This document shows, one piece after another, positions 16,509-24,615 of a DNA stretch of 64,000 bases. The notes under the pieces are model-generated. The model worked only from the letters and a program-made list of their open reading frames with translations, did not search any database and had not been told where the DNA came from. The stretch is from Bradyrhizobium sediminis (GTDB taxonomy: Bacteria; Pseudomonadota; Alphaproteobacteria; Rhizobiales; Xanthobacteraceae), in contig NZ_CP076135.1 of the NCBI RefSeq assembly GCF_018736105.1, positions 1,486,001 through 1,550,000 of the forward strand. The letters run 5' to 3'. Position 1 is the first letter of the stretch, and each line of letters begins with the position of its first letter. Position numbers and translations under genes: made by a program.

Positions 16509-18605
16509 ATGGACAGCAGGATCATGAACCTTCTCGGCGACCGCGTGCTCGAACTCGGGCCTGCGCCCGACGCCAGTTCGCCCTACCGTCATTTCAAGTT
16601 GACCCGCGATGCCGACGGCATCGCCTGGCTGCTGTTCGACCGCGAGGGCGCCAGCGCCAATACGCTGTCAGCCGACCTGATCGAAGAACTCGAATCGGTA
16701 CTGGCGGCGCTGGAGAGCCAGCGGCCTGCCGGGCTCGTCATCCGCTCCGCCAAGAAATCCGGTTTCATCGCCGGCGCCGACGTCAACGAATTCCGCGGCG
16801 CCACCGATCCGTGGCCGGTCGAGATCGCCATCGGTCGGGCCCATGCGGTGATCGACCGCCTCGAAGCGCTGAAGATCCCGACCGTTGCCGTCATTCATGG
16901 CTTCTGCCTCGGCGGCGGTCTCGAAGTGGCGCTGGCCTGCCAGTCGCGTATTGCCATCGAGGGCGCGCGCTTTGGTTTTCCGGAGGTGATGCTCGGCCTG
17001 CATCCGGGCCTCGGCGGCACCGTGCGCTTTACGCGGCTGGTCAACCCGATGCAGGCGATGACCTTGATGCTGACGGGCAAGACCATCGACGCCCGCAAGG
17101 CCAGATCGCTCGGGCTGGTCGATGCGGTGGCGCAGGAGCGCCACGTCCGCAACGCCGTGAAGGACGCGGTGTTCGGGCGGCTGAGGCGGGCCAGGCCGGG
17201 GCCGCTGAACGCGATTCTGAACCTCGGCCCGGTCAGGGGCTTGCTTGCCAAGCGCATGCGCGCCGAGGCGGAGAAGGCGGCCCCGCATCAACATTATCCG
17301 GCGCCCTATGCGCTGATCGATCTCTGGGAAAAGCATGGCGACGACAAGATCGCGATGCTGAGGGCCGAAAAGACCTCGTTCGCCAATCTGATGGTGACGC
17401 CGACGGCGCAGAACCTGATCCGGGTGTTCTTCCTGCGCGAGCAGATGAAGAAGCTCGCAGGTTCCGGCAACCGCATCAAACATGTCCACGTCATCGGCGC
17501 CGGCGCGATGGGCGGCGATATCGCCGCCTGGTGCGCCAATCAGGGCCTGCATGTGACGTTCGCCGACATGAAGCCGGAGCCGATCGCCGGCGCGATCAAG
17601 CGCGCCTCGGAGCTGTTCGGCAAGATCATGCGCAAGCGCATCGACATCCGCGATGCGCTGGATCGCCTCGTGCCGGATATGGAAGGCGAGGGCGTCCGCA
17701 ATGCCGATCTCATTATCGAGGCGGTGCCGGAAAAACTGGAGCTGAAGCAGAAGGTCTATGCCGGGCTCGAGCCCCGGATGAAGCCGGGCGCGATTCTGGC
17801 CACCAACACCTCGAGCATTCCGCTGCAGGACCTGCGCGCCACGCTGGCGAAGCCGGAGAGGCTGGTGGGCCTGCACTTCTTCAATCCGGTGTCGCGGCTG
17901 CAACTGGTCGAGGTCGTCAGCCACGACGGCAACAATCCGGAAATACTGCAGCAGGCGCTGGCCTTTGTCGGCGCCATCGACCGGCTGCCGCTGCCGGTCC
18001 GGAGTTCGCCGGGCTTTCTCGTCAACCGCGCGCTGACGCCCTACATGCTGGAGGCGATGGTGATGCTCGACGACAAGATCGACAAGCTCGTCATCGATGC
18101 CGCGGCGGAAAAATTCGGCATGCCGATGGGGCCGATCGAACTCGCCGATCAGGTCGGGCTCGATATTTGCCTCGATGTCGGCGACATGCTGCGCTCGAAA
18201 TTCGGAGACGCCCTGCCGCCGACGCCGGCCTGGCTGCGCGAGAAGGTCGCCAGAGGCGAACTCGGCCGCAAGACCGGCAAGGGATTCTATCTCTGGAAGG
18301 ACGGCAAGGCCGACAAGACTCCCGCTTCGCCTTCGACCGCGCAGCCGACGGATGAAATGATCGACCGGCTGGTGCTGCCGATGTCGAATGTTTGCGTTGC
18401 TTGCTTGCGCGAAGGCATCGTCGACAATGCCGACACCGTCGACGGCGCCATGATCTTCGGCACCGGCTATGCGCCGTTCCGCGGCGGTCCGCTGAATTAC
18501 GCGCGGACGCGCGGGCCCGAGAATGTGGTGTCCACCCTGCGCGCGCTGGCGGCAAAATTCGGCGACCGCTTTATGCCGGATGCCGGCTGGGAGAATTTCA
18601 AGTGA
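16509..18605 (+). CDS. fadJ: Bifunctional enoyl-CoA hydratase / 3-hydroxyacyl-CoA dehydrogenase
   Basis: A 698-residue FadJ/FadB-type multifunctional enzyme. Residues about 35-220 are the crotonase domain (AGADVNEF oxyanion region, GFCLGGGLEVALA, GFPEVMLGLHPGLGGT with both catalytic Glu positions). From about residue 320 comes the NAD-binding dehydrogenase (VIGAGAMGGDIAAWCA), with catalytic His in GLHFFNPVSRLQLVEV, and then two C-terminal helical dehydrogenase domains. The start at 16509 is two bases past the thiolase stop. It performs the middle two steps of beta-oxidation. The symbol is by domain similarity; fadB would be an equal choice. Confidence 0.9.
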   Translation: MDSRIMNLLGDRVLELGPAPDASSPYRHFKLTRDADGIAWLLFDREGASANTLSADLIEELESVLAALESQRPAGLVIRSAKKSGFIAGADVNEFRGATDPWPVEIAIGRAHAVIDRLEALKIPTVAVIHGFCLGGGLEVALACQSRIAIEGARFGFPEVMLGLHPGLGGTVRFTRLVNPMQAMTLMLTGKTIDARKARSLGLVDAVAQERHVRNAVKDAVFGRLRRARPGPLNAILNLGPVRGLLAKRMRAEAEKAAPHQHYPAPYALIDLWEKHGDDKIAMLRAEKTSFANLMVTPTAQNLIRVFFLREQMKKLAGSGNRIKHVHVIGAGAMGGDIAAWCANQGLHVTFADMKPEPIAGAIKRASELFGKIMRKRIDIRDALDRLVPDMEGEGVRNADLIIEAVPEKLELKQKVYAGLEPRMKPGAILATNTSSIPLQDLRATLAKPERLVGLHFFNPVSRLQLVEVVSHDGNNPEILQQALAFVGAIDRLPLPVRSSPGFLVNRALTPYMLEAMVMLDDKIDKLVIDAAAEKFGMPMGPIELADQVGLDICLDVGDMLRSKFGDALPPTPAWLREKVARGELGRKTGKGFYLWKDGKADKTPASPSTAQPTDEMIDRLVLPMSNVCVACLREGIVDNADTVDGAMIFGTGYAPFRGGPLNYARTRGPENVVSTLRALAAKFGDRFMPDAGWENFK

Positions 18606-19036
18606 CCGATAGCCCGGCCGTCCACGCGTCGCTGAACGGCGAAACCGAGCCGCGCGGCGATCTCTGCATCCGCACGCTGGCAATGCCGGCCGACACCAAC
18701 GCCAACGGCGATATCTTCGGCGGCTGGCTGTTGAGCCAGATGGACGTCGGCGGCGGCGTGTTCGCCTCCAAGGTCGCGAAGTCGCGCACGGTGACGGTGG
18801 CGATCGAGGCGATGAATTTTCGCAAGGCCGTTTATGTCGGCGATCTCGTTTCGGTGCACGCCAACCTGGTTCGGATCGGCCGGACCTCGGTCACCGTCCA
18901 CCTCGAAGCCTGGGTGCTGCGGCGCAAGGAGATGCAGTCGATCCTGGTGACCGACGGCAATTTCACCTATGTCTCGATCGACGACCACGGCCAGCCGCAG
19001 GTCATCCAGCGCGATCAGCAGCCGCTTTCGGCGTAG
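18602..19036 (+). CDS. Hotdog-fold acyl-CoA thioesterase (YciA-like)
   Basis: A 144-residue thioesterase that hydrolyses acyl-CoA. The signature PADTNANGDIFGGWLLSQMD carries the catalytic Asn/Asp region and the hotdog helix start; MNFRKAVYVGDLVSVHA is the second conserved block. The GTG start overlaps the FadJ stop (GTGA), so it is coupled to beta-oxidation, probably to free CoA. It matches the usual YciA length. Confidence 0.88.
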   Translation: MTDSPAVHASLNGETEPRGDLCIRTLAMPADTNANGDIFGGWLLSQMDVGGGVFASKVAKSRTVTVAIEAMNFRKAVYVGDLVSVHANLVRIGRTSVTVHLEAWVLRRKEMQSILVTDGNFTYVSIDDHGQPQVIQRDQQPLSA

Positions 19037-19069
19037 GGTAGGGGTCCGATCCAACCTCGGCCGTTCGCC

Positions 19070-19708
19070 TCATCGCTTGCGCGCCACGATGTAGGGACGG
19101 GTGTCGTTGCCCTTGGTGGCGTGGCTTTCCGAGGCGCTGATGTCGAAGCCTGCGGCAGATATGAGTTGGCTCAACTCCGCCGCCCGGAAGACGCTGACAT
19201 GGGGCGCCTTTCCGATCGCGCGCATCGCCGGCAACAAGGCAAGCCGGATGAGCGGGTTCATATCCCCCAGGCAGGGTGTCTTGGAAATGAACAGGCCCTC
19301 CGCTGCAAGCAAGGCATGGATGCGGCGCAGCGTGCCGGGCACATCGCGGACCAGATGGAGATAGTTGAACCCCAGAACGGCATCGAATTGCCCGTCCTCG
19401 GGCGCAAGCGCCTCTGCGGTCGCGGTGCGGAAGACGAGCGACGGGATCGGGCCGGCGGCAAGCTTCGTCTCGGCAATCGCGATCATTTCAGTGGAAATAT
19501 CCGTCGCGCAATAGCTTTGCACATCGCCTGCAAGCCGGAGCGCCGTTGTTCCTGTTCCGCAGCCCAATTCCAGCACCCGGTCGTCTGGTCCCAGCAGGGT
19601 GCGGGTCCGCTCCAGCGAGCGCTCATACCCGGCCTGATCCGAAATCGCAGCCTTCGCATATTTCCGTGAAATCCGGTCCCAGAAACGGGCATCGCTCGCG
19701 GTGCTCAT
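19070..19708 (-). CDS. Class I SAM-dependent methyltransferase
   Basis: A 212-residue Rossmann-fold methyltransferase. Motif I is VLELGCGTGTTALRL, the acidic SAM-ribose ligand lies in YCATDIS, and the later motifs (FDAVLGFNYLHLVRD) are those of the Methyltransf_25/11 group. The ATG at 19708 has AGGAAC upstream. It is convergent with the thioesterase and 107 bases downstream of the acyl-CoA ligase. Substrate unknown; lipid, quinone or small-molecule methylation are all possible. Confidence 0.82.
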   Translation of the reverse strand: MSTASDARFWDRISRKYAKAAISDQAGYERSLERTRTLLGPDDRVLELGCGTGTTALRLAGDVQSYCATDISTEMIAIAETKLAAGPIPSLVFRTATAEALAPEDGQFDAVLGFNYLHLVRDVPGTLRRIHALLAAEGLFISKTPCLGDMNPLIRLALLPAMRAIGKAPHVSVFRAAELSQLISAAGFDISASESHATKGNDTRPYIVARKR

Positions 19709-19815
19709 GGTGAGGTTCCTTTCGCAATGCGGCTTAGCATAGGCGCAGGAGAAGCAAACCGTCGAAATTTGCGAGCATGAGAGAGTGGCGGCCCGGATAC
19801 CGAACGCACCGGCCC

Positions 19816-21423
19816 TCACAACGCCCGCATCTCACCCCTGGCCCAAAATTCGCGCAGCTTGAACTTCTGGATCTTTCCCGATCCCGTCAGCGGAAAGGCC
19901 TCGACCACGAACCAGTGCCGCGGCGTCTTGTGCGGGGCCAGCGAGGCGCGCATGTAGGCCGACAGTTCCTCCGCGTCGATGACGGCGCCGGGCGCAGGGC
20001 GGATGAAGGCGGCGACCTCTTCGCCCCATTTTTCGTGTGGCAGTCCGACCACCGCGACCTCACCGACCTTGGGGTGACGAAACAGCAGCTCTTCGAGTTC
20101 GCGCGGATAGATATTCTCGCCGCCGCGGATGATCATGTCCTTCAGACGCCCCTCGACCGTGCAATAGCCGCGAGCGTCCATCGCGCAGAGATCGCCGGTA
20201 TGCAGCCAGCCCTCGGAATCGATCGCGGCGGCGGTAGCCTCAGGCATTTCGAAATAGCCGAGCATGATGTGATAGCCGCGCGTGCAGAACTCGCCGATTT
20301 CGCCGATCGGGACCGTCTTGCCGGTGTCGGGATTGATGATCTTGGTCTCCATGTTCGGCAGCGGCAGGCCGATGGTGCCGGCCTTGTCCTCGATCGTGTC
20401 GGTGGTCCTGGTCTGCGCCGCCACCGGCGAGCATTCGGTCTGCCCGAACACGATGGTGAAGGGCGCGCCCAATTTCTGTTCGAACAACGCAACCAGCGCG
20501 GCCGGCACGGTGGAGCCGCCCGAACAGATCGCCTTGACCGAGGAAAGATCCGTCGATGCGAAGGAGGGATGTTCGAGCATCGCCACCAGCATGGTCGGCA
20601 CGCCGACCATCGCATTGCCGCGGTAGGTCGCGAGAAGTTCCAGCACGAGGCCGGGTTCGAACGCCTCCAGCAGCACCTGCGTCGCAGCCTTGGAGACGGC
20701 GCCGAGGACGCAGCAGACGCAGCCGCCGGTATGGAACAGCGGCATGGTGGTGATGAAGACGTCGCCGGGGTCGATCCCCATGCGATCGGCCGTGTCGGCG
20801 CCGTTGTTGGCGAGGCCGCGATGGTGCAGCAGTGCGCCCTTCGGAAAGCCGGTGGTGCCCGACGTATACTGGATCATCACGGGATCGCTGGGTTTGACGT
20901 CGGGAAGCGCAATGCTCTGGTCGTCGCCGGCGGCGATGAAGGCCGGCCAGTCGTCGAAACAGACGATCTCGCGAAGTTCCGGGCAGCGCGGCGCAACTTC
21001 GCGCACCGTCTCCAGCATCGGGTTGCCGCGAAAGGAATTGGCGACGAACACGCCGGCCGAGCGGGATTGCTTCAGCACATATTCGACTTCCCTGGCCCTG
21101 AAACCGGGATTGACGGTGACCAGCACCATGCCCGCGAGCCCGGCGCCGAATTCCAGCATGATCCATTCCGGCAGGTTCTGCGCCCAGACCGCGATCCGCT
21201 CGCCCGGCTTGAAGCGGCTGAGCAGGGCGCGCGCGGTGCGTAGCGCCTCGGCGTAGAGTTCGGCATAGGTCCATTGGCGGCGAAGCGCGGGATCGGGAAC
21301 GCCAGCGATCAGCGCGATCCGGTCCGGCGCCGACTTCGCGGCCTGTTCGAGCAAGCGGCCGAGCGTGATGTCGCGCACGGCGGGGACCGCCGGTCCCGCG
21401 ACGTAAGATTCGGTCAAAGCCAT
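19816..21423 (-). CDS. Fatty acyl-CoA ligase (AMP-forming)
   Basis: A 535-residue ANL-superfamily enzyme that activates a fatty acid to its CoA thioester through an acyl-adenylate. Visible motifs are the P-loop IQYTSGTTGFPKGALLHH, GRLKDMIIRGGENIYP, the hinge region, and the C-terminal catalytic Lys in GSGKIQKFKLRE. Start at 21423 follows a strong GGGAGGGGA site. It is on the opposite strand from the nearby thiolase-FadJ operon and would feed it. The acyl chain specificity is not predictable; members of this subgroup (FadD13/AMP-binding) use medium to long chains. Confidence 0.88.
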   Translation of the reverse strand: MALTESYVAGPAVPAVRDITLGRLLEQAAKSAPDRIALIAGVPDPALRRQWTYAELYAEALRTARALLSRFKPGERIAVWAQNLPEWIMLEFGAGLAGMVLVTVNPGFRAREVEYVLKQSRSAGVFVANSFRGNPMLETVREVAPRCPELREIVCFDDWPAFIAAGDDQSIALPDVKPSDPVMIQYTSGTTGFPKGALLHHRGLANNGADTADRMGIDPGDVFITTMPLFHTGGCVCCVLGAVSKAATQVLLEAFEPGLVLELLATYRGNAMVGVPTMLVAMLEHPSFASTDLSSVKAICSGGSTVPAALVALFEQKLGAPFTIVFGQTECSPVAAQTRTTDTIEDKAGTIGLPLPNMETKIINPDTGKTVPIGEIGEFCTRGYHIMLGYFEMPEATAAAIDSEGWLHTGDLCAMDARGYCTVEGRLKDMIIRGGENIYPRELEELLFRHPKVGEVAVVGLPHEKWGEEVAAFIRPAPGAVIDAEELSAYMRASLAPHKTPRHWFVVEAFPLTGSGKIQKFKLREFWARGEMRAL

Positions 21424-21612
21424 TGGTCCCCTCCCTGTGCCGGCATTCGCCGGCGATTGATCCGACTATGACATTCGGCGCTGGCCATTGCAGCCGTGCA
21501 GCAGAAGATTCTTGGGGCTTTGCGGGACATTGACGGCATGCTAGCCGACACTGAAGGCGCTCTATTTGCGGCCGTTCAATCAGATGTGCTCGCGGGCGCA
21601 CGGGGAGTGAAA

Positions 21613-22818
21613 ATGGAAGACATGCAAGTGACAGCCAAGGGGTACGACTTCGGCGCGGCGCACGCCGCCATGGGCCGGTTGGTCGACGGCAACATCCTGT
21701 CCGGCGTGTCGTCCGCGGTGCTGGTTGGCCGGGATCTGGTCGATGTGAATTGTACCGGCTGGGCCGACAAGGAAGCGCAGGTCCCGTTGCGCGCCGATCA
21801 CCTGTTCCGGGTGTTCTCCAATACCAAGCTGGTCACGTCCTGCGCGGCATTGCTGCTGCTTGAGGAAGGCCGCTTCCAGCTCGACGACCCGGTCGAGCGG
21901 TTCATTCCGCAGCTCGGCAACCGCAAGGTTCTGCGGCCGGGCGCCACTTCGCTTGATGACACCGAGCCGGCGAGGAGACCGATCACCATCCGCCAGCTGC
22001 TGAGCCACAGTTCGGGGCTGAGCTACGGACTGTTCGATCCCGGGAGTGTCATCTTCAAGGCTTACCAGGAACGCAAGGTGCTCAATCCTGCGACGCCGCT
22101 GGCCGACATGATCGACACGCTGGCCGATTTGCCGCTGGTCTATCACCCGGGAACGTCATGGGAGTATTCGATCGCGACCGATGTGGTTGGGCGGCTGGTG
22201 GAGGTCGTCGGCGGAATGCCGTTGGACATGTTCATCCAGCAGCGGATCTTCGCTCCGCTCGGCATGGTCGACACTGCCTTCGCGGTGCCGGAAAAAGACC
22301 ATGGCCGGCTCGCCGCCTATTACGCCGGGGCGGACCTGATGGACCCGATGAAGCCGGGACTAACCCGCACCGATAATTCGCCCTGGCCCGGCGCCTACGT
22401 GCGGTCGTGGCCAAGGTTGAGCGGCGGCGGCGGCCTGGTTTCGACCTTGCCCGATATGGTGGCGCTGGTTCGAAGCCTGCTGCCGGGCGGACCGACCTTG
22501 CTGAAGCCGGAAACCATCGCCGAGATGACGACCAATCAGCTGGCCGATGGGGTCTGGATGCGTTTCCCGATGACGGGAGAGCTCGTCGGCAAGGGCTACG
22601 GGCTGGCGGGCGCGCTGACTCTGCAGCCTTCGCCGTTCGATCACGGCGATTCCAGCGGTGAATTCTGGTGGGGCGGCGTGGCCGGCACGCAATGGTGGAT
22701 TTCGCCGAAGACGGGCATCGCCGGCCTGTTGATGACGCAGCGCCAGATGGCGTTCTTCCATCCCTTTGCCAACGAGTTCAAGCGGCTGGCCTATGAGGCG
22801 GTCAGGCGCGGGTCCTGA
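21613..22818 (+). CDS. Serine hydrolase of the beta-lactamase class C family
   Basis: A 401-residue protein with the penicillin-binding/esterase fold. The nucleophile motif SxxK is SNTK in FRVFSNTKLVTSCAALLLL, the YxN-like Tyr is in WEYSIATDVV, and the HSSGLSYG segment is typical of the EstB/ FmtA-like esterases. GGGGAG precedes the ATG at 21613. No signal peptide is seen, so it is probably a cytoplasmic esterase or lactonase rather than a resistance enzyme. It is divergent from the acyl-CoA ligase gene. A small hairpin (CTGACC-TCGC-GGTCAG) overlaps its stop. Confidence 0.83.
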   Translation: MEDMQVTAKGYDFGAAHAAMGRLVDGNILSGVSSAVLVGRDLVDVNCTGWADKEAQVPLRADHLFRVFSNTKLVTSCAALLLLEEGRFQLDDPVERFIPQLGNRKVLRPGATSLDDTEPARRPITIRQLLSHSSGLSYGLFDPGSVIFKAYQERKVLNPATPLADMIDTLADLPLVYHPGTSWEYSIATDVVGRLVEVVGGMPLDMFIQQRIFAPLGMVDTAFAVPEKDHGRLAAYYAGADLMDPMKPGLTRTDNSPWPGAYVRSWPRLSGGGGLVSTLPDMVALVRSLLPGGPTLLKPETIAEMTTNQLADGVWMRFPMTGELVGKGYGLAGALTLQPSPFDHGDSSGEFWWGGVAGTQWWISPKTGIAGLLMTQRQMAFFHPFANEFKRLAYEAVRRGS

Positions 22819-22884
22819 CCTCGCGGTCAGCAACACCTGCGCCTTATCCACATCGCGCGCTCGGATGCGAGCGCGGCAACAGTC

Positions 22885-23316
22885 CTACGGGCAGGGACGC
22901 TCGTAGCCGTCGCGGCCGATGAAGGTGCCGGTGCGCGGGTTATAGGAGCGGTAGCGCGTGCAGGCCGGCGGTTCGTCGTAATATCGCTCCCGGGGAGCGT
23001 ATTGCACCGTCTGGCAATAACGCGGCGAAACCACCATCCACGAACCGTCGGGCTGCTGCACATAGCAGCCGTTCTGGTAATAGCGGTAGCCGCCGGGCCG
23101 CGGCTCGCCCTGGGCGCCGATGGCCGCGCCGGTGCCGGCGCCGATGATCGCGCCGACCGCCGCACCGCGGCCGCCGCCGACCGCGCCGCCGATAATGGCG
23201 CCGGCCGCGCCGCCGAAGATCGCGCCGCCGAGGGTGCTGTCCTGCGCCGCCGCGCGTTCGGCAGGCGCGCAAACCGCGATCGCAAGCAGCGCCGTCAGCG
23301 TGAATTTCGATATCAT
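22885..23316 (-). CDS. Exported BA14K-like protein with glycine zipper
   Basis: A 143-residue protein with a signal peptide (residues 1-25, ending in RAAAQ), a glycine-zipper segment of about 45 residues (GGAIFGGAAGAIIGGAVGGG and following) that should pack in or on a membrane, and a C-terminal BA14K-like motif (ACTRYRSYNPRTGTFIGRDG, then YERPC). BA14K proteins were first described as Brucella immunoreactive envelope proteins. The ATG at 23316 is best spaced from GGAG; 23322 is a close alternative. Likely envelope location; exact role unknown. Confidence 0.75.
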   Translation of the reverse strand: MISKFTLTALLAIAVCAPAERAAAQDSTLGGAIFGGAAGAIIGGAVGGGRGAAVGAIIGAGTGAAIGAQGEPRPGGYRYYQNGCYVQQPDGSWMVVSPRYCQTVQYAPRERYYDEPPACTRYRSYNPRTGTFIGRDGYERPCP

Positions 23317-23539
23317 GTCCATTCTCCAGCCCGTTTCGATGAGCACTCACGGCTAGCATTGGGGCCTGTCTCGATTCAGGTCAAGGCCGCGGTGCCTGCC
23401 ATTGGCGCCTCACGATGCCGTGTAAAGCCCTTAACCCTATCCGATGCTCGACGGCCGATCCGCCCGCCGGGCCCGATCTCGTGCGTTGACCGGCTAGCCA
23501 ATCGGCCGCACCATAGGGTTTGTTGTCCCGAGGTGCCCC

Positions 23540-24370
23540 GTGACCGGACTGACCCACCGCCAATCCGAAATCCTCAATATCGCCCGTGCCTTCGGCCGGG
23601 TGATGGTGGACGATCTCGCCCGCCGGTTCGAGGTCTCGGCGCAGACCATCCGCAAGGATCTCAACGACCTCTGCGACCACCGCTCGCTGACCCGCATCCA
23701 TGGCGGCGCCATCATCGCCTCCGGGGTCGAGAACCTCGCCTACGAGGCGCGCCGCTTCGTCGCCGCCGAGGAGAAGAAGGCGATCGGAGTCGCCGCCGCG
23801 GCGCAGATACCGAACGGCTGCTCGCTGTTCATCAATATCGGCACCACCACGGAAGAAGTCGCCAGCGCCCTGACCTCGCATGAGGATCTGCTCGTCATCA
23901 CCAACAACCTCAACGTCGCGATGCTGTTGTACCGGCATCCGCGCATCGAGGTGATCGTGGCCGGCGGCGCGGTGCGCCGCGCCGACGGTGCGGTGATCGG
24001 CTCGACCGCGATCAGCCTGATCGGCCAGTTCAAGGTCGATTACGCCATCATCGGCGCCTCGGCGATCGACGAGGAGGGCGCACTACTGGACTTCGACTAT
24101 CGCGAAGTGCAGGCGGCGCAGGCCATCATCGCCAATGCCCGCAGCGTCATGCTGGTCGCCGATTCGACCAAACTGCGCCGCAGCGCGCCGGTGCGCATCG
24201 CCCATCTCAGCCAGATCCAGACGTTTGTGACCGACGCGGCGCTGCCGGCCGGCATCGCCAACATCTGCCATAGCAGAGGCATCGAGGTGATCGAGGCGAT
24301 GCCGAAACCGTCGGTCGATATCGACGAAGCCGGCCCCGAGCCCGCTCCGCCCACCCTGCGGCGCGCCTGA
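23540..24370 (+). CDS. glpR: DeoR-family repressor of glycerol genes
   Basis: A 276-residue DeoR-type regulator. The N-terminal winged helix (RQSEILNIARAFGRVMVDDL, recognition part RRFEVSAQTIRKDLNDLCDH) is followed by the sugar-phosphate-binding domain (INIGTTTEEVASAL, ITNNLNVA, ADSTKLRRSAPVR). It is encoded just upstream of glpD and the glycerol importer in the same direction, the rhizobial GlpR arrangement. In GlpR proteins glycerol-3-phosphate relieves repression. The GTG start follows GAGG. The inverted repeat at 24526-24577 is a likely target. Confidence 0.9.
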   Translation: MTGLTHRQSEILNIARAFGRVMVDDLARRFEVSAQTIRKDLNDLCDHRSLTRIHGGAIIASGVENLAYEARRFVAAEEKKAIGVAAAAQIPNGCSLFINIGTTTEEVASALTSHEDLLVITNNLNVAMLLYRHPRIEVIVAGGAVRRADGAVIGSTAISLIGQFKVDYAIIGASAIDEEGALLDFDYREVQAAQAIIANARSVMLVADSTKLRRSAPVRIAHLSQIQTFVTDAALPAGIANICHSRGIEVIEAMPKPSVDIDEAGPEPAPPTLRRA

Positions 24371-24421
24371 TCGCTGCGGCCCCTCGGGATCGGCCCGAGG
24401 TGCGGTTGGATCAGCGAAACA

Positions 24422-24465
24422 CTCGTCTGAGCATCGTTTGAACGATTGATCGCTCGATAGACGAG
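24422..24465. promoter_or_regulatory. Nested palindromes between glpR and glpD
   Basis: A perfect 14-bp palindrome ATCGTTTGAACGAT (24433-24446) sits inside a larger inverted repeat CTCGTCT (24422-24428) / AGACGAG (24459-24465). It could be an operator or, in RNA, a stem-loop that separates glpR from the downstream genes. No T-run follows. Confidence 0.45.
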
Positions 24466-24525
24466 CGCAATTTCCACTTTTTCCAGATTTTGCCGCCATC
24501 GGCGTTGAAATGCGCAAGTCTTCTG

Positions 24526-24577
24526 TTTTCGCTTGCTTTCGTATTTGGTTGTGTTTTATTCGAAACCGAAAGCGAAA
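24526..24577 (+). promoter_or_regulatory. glpR: Probable GlpR operator in front of glpD
   Basis: TTTTCGCTTGCTTTCG (24526-24541) and TTCGAAACCGAAAGCGAAA (24559-24577) are arranged as an inverted repeat built on TTTCGCTTTCG. DeoR-family proteins favour such TTTCG/CGAAA elements. The site ends 39 bases before the TTG start of glpD. Confidence 0.55.
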
Positions 24578-24615
24578 TCGCCTAAGTGAACAGGCGAACG
24601 CCGGGGAAGCGTCTG

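Noticed and set aside
19777..21243. Plus-strand open frame antisense to the acyl-CoA ligase
   Set aside because: Composition of a shadow frame; the minus strand shows all ligase motifs.
22815..22830. Terminator after the serine hydrolase
   Set aside because: The CTGACC/GGTCAG stem is only six pairs, overlaps the stop codon and has no T-run.
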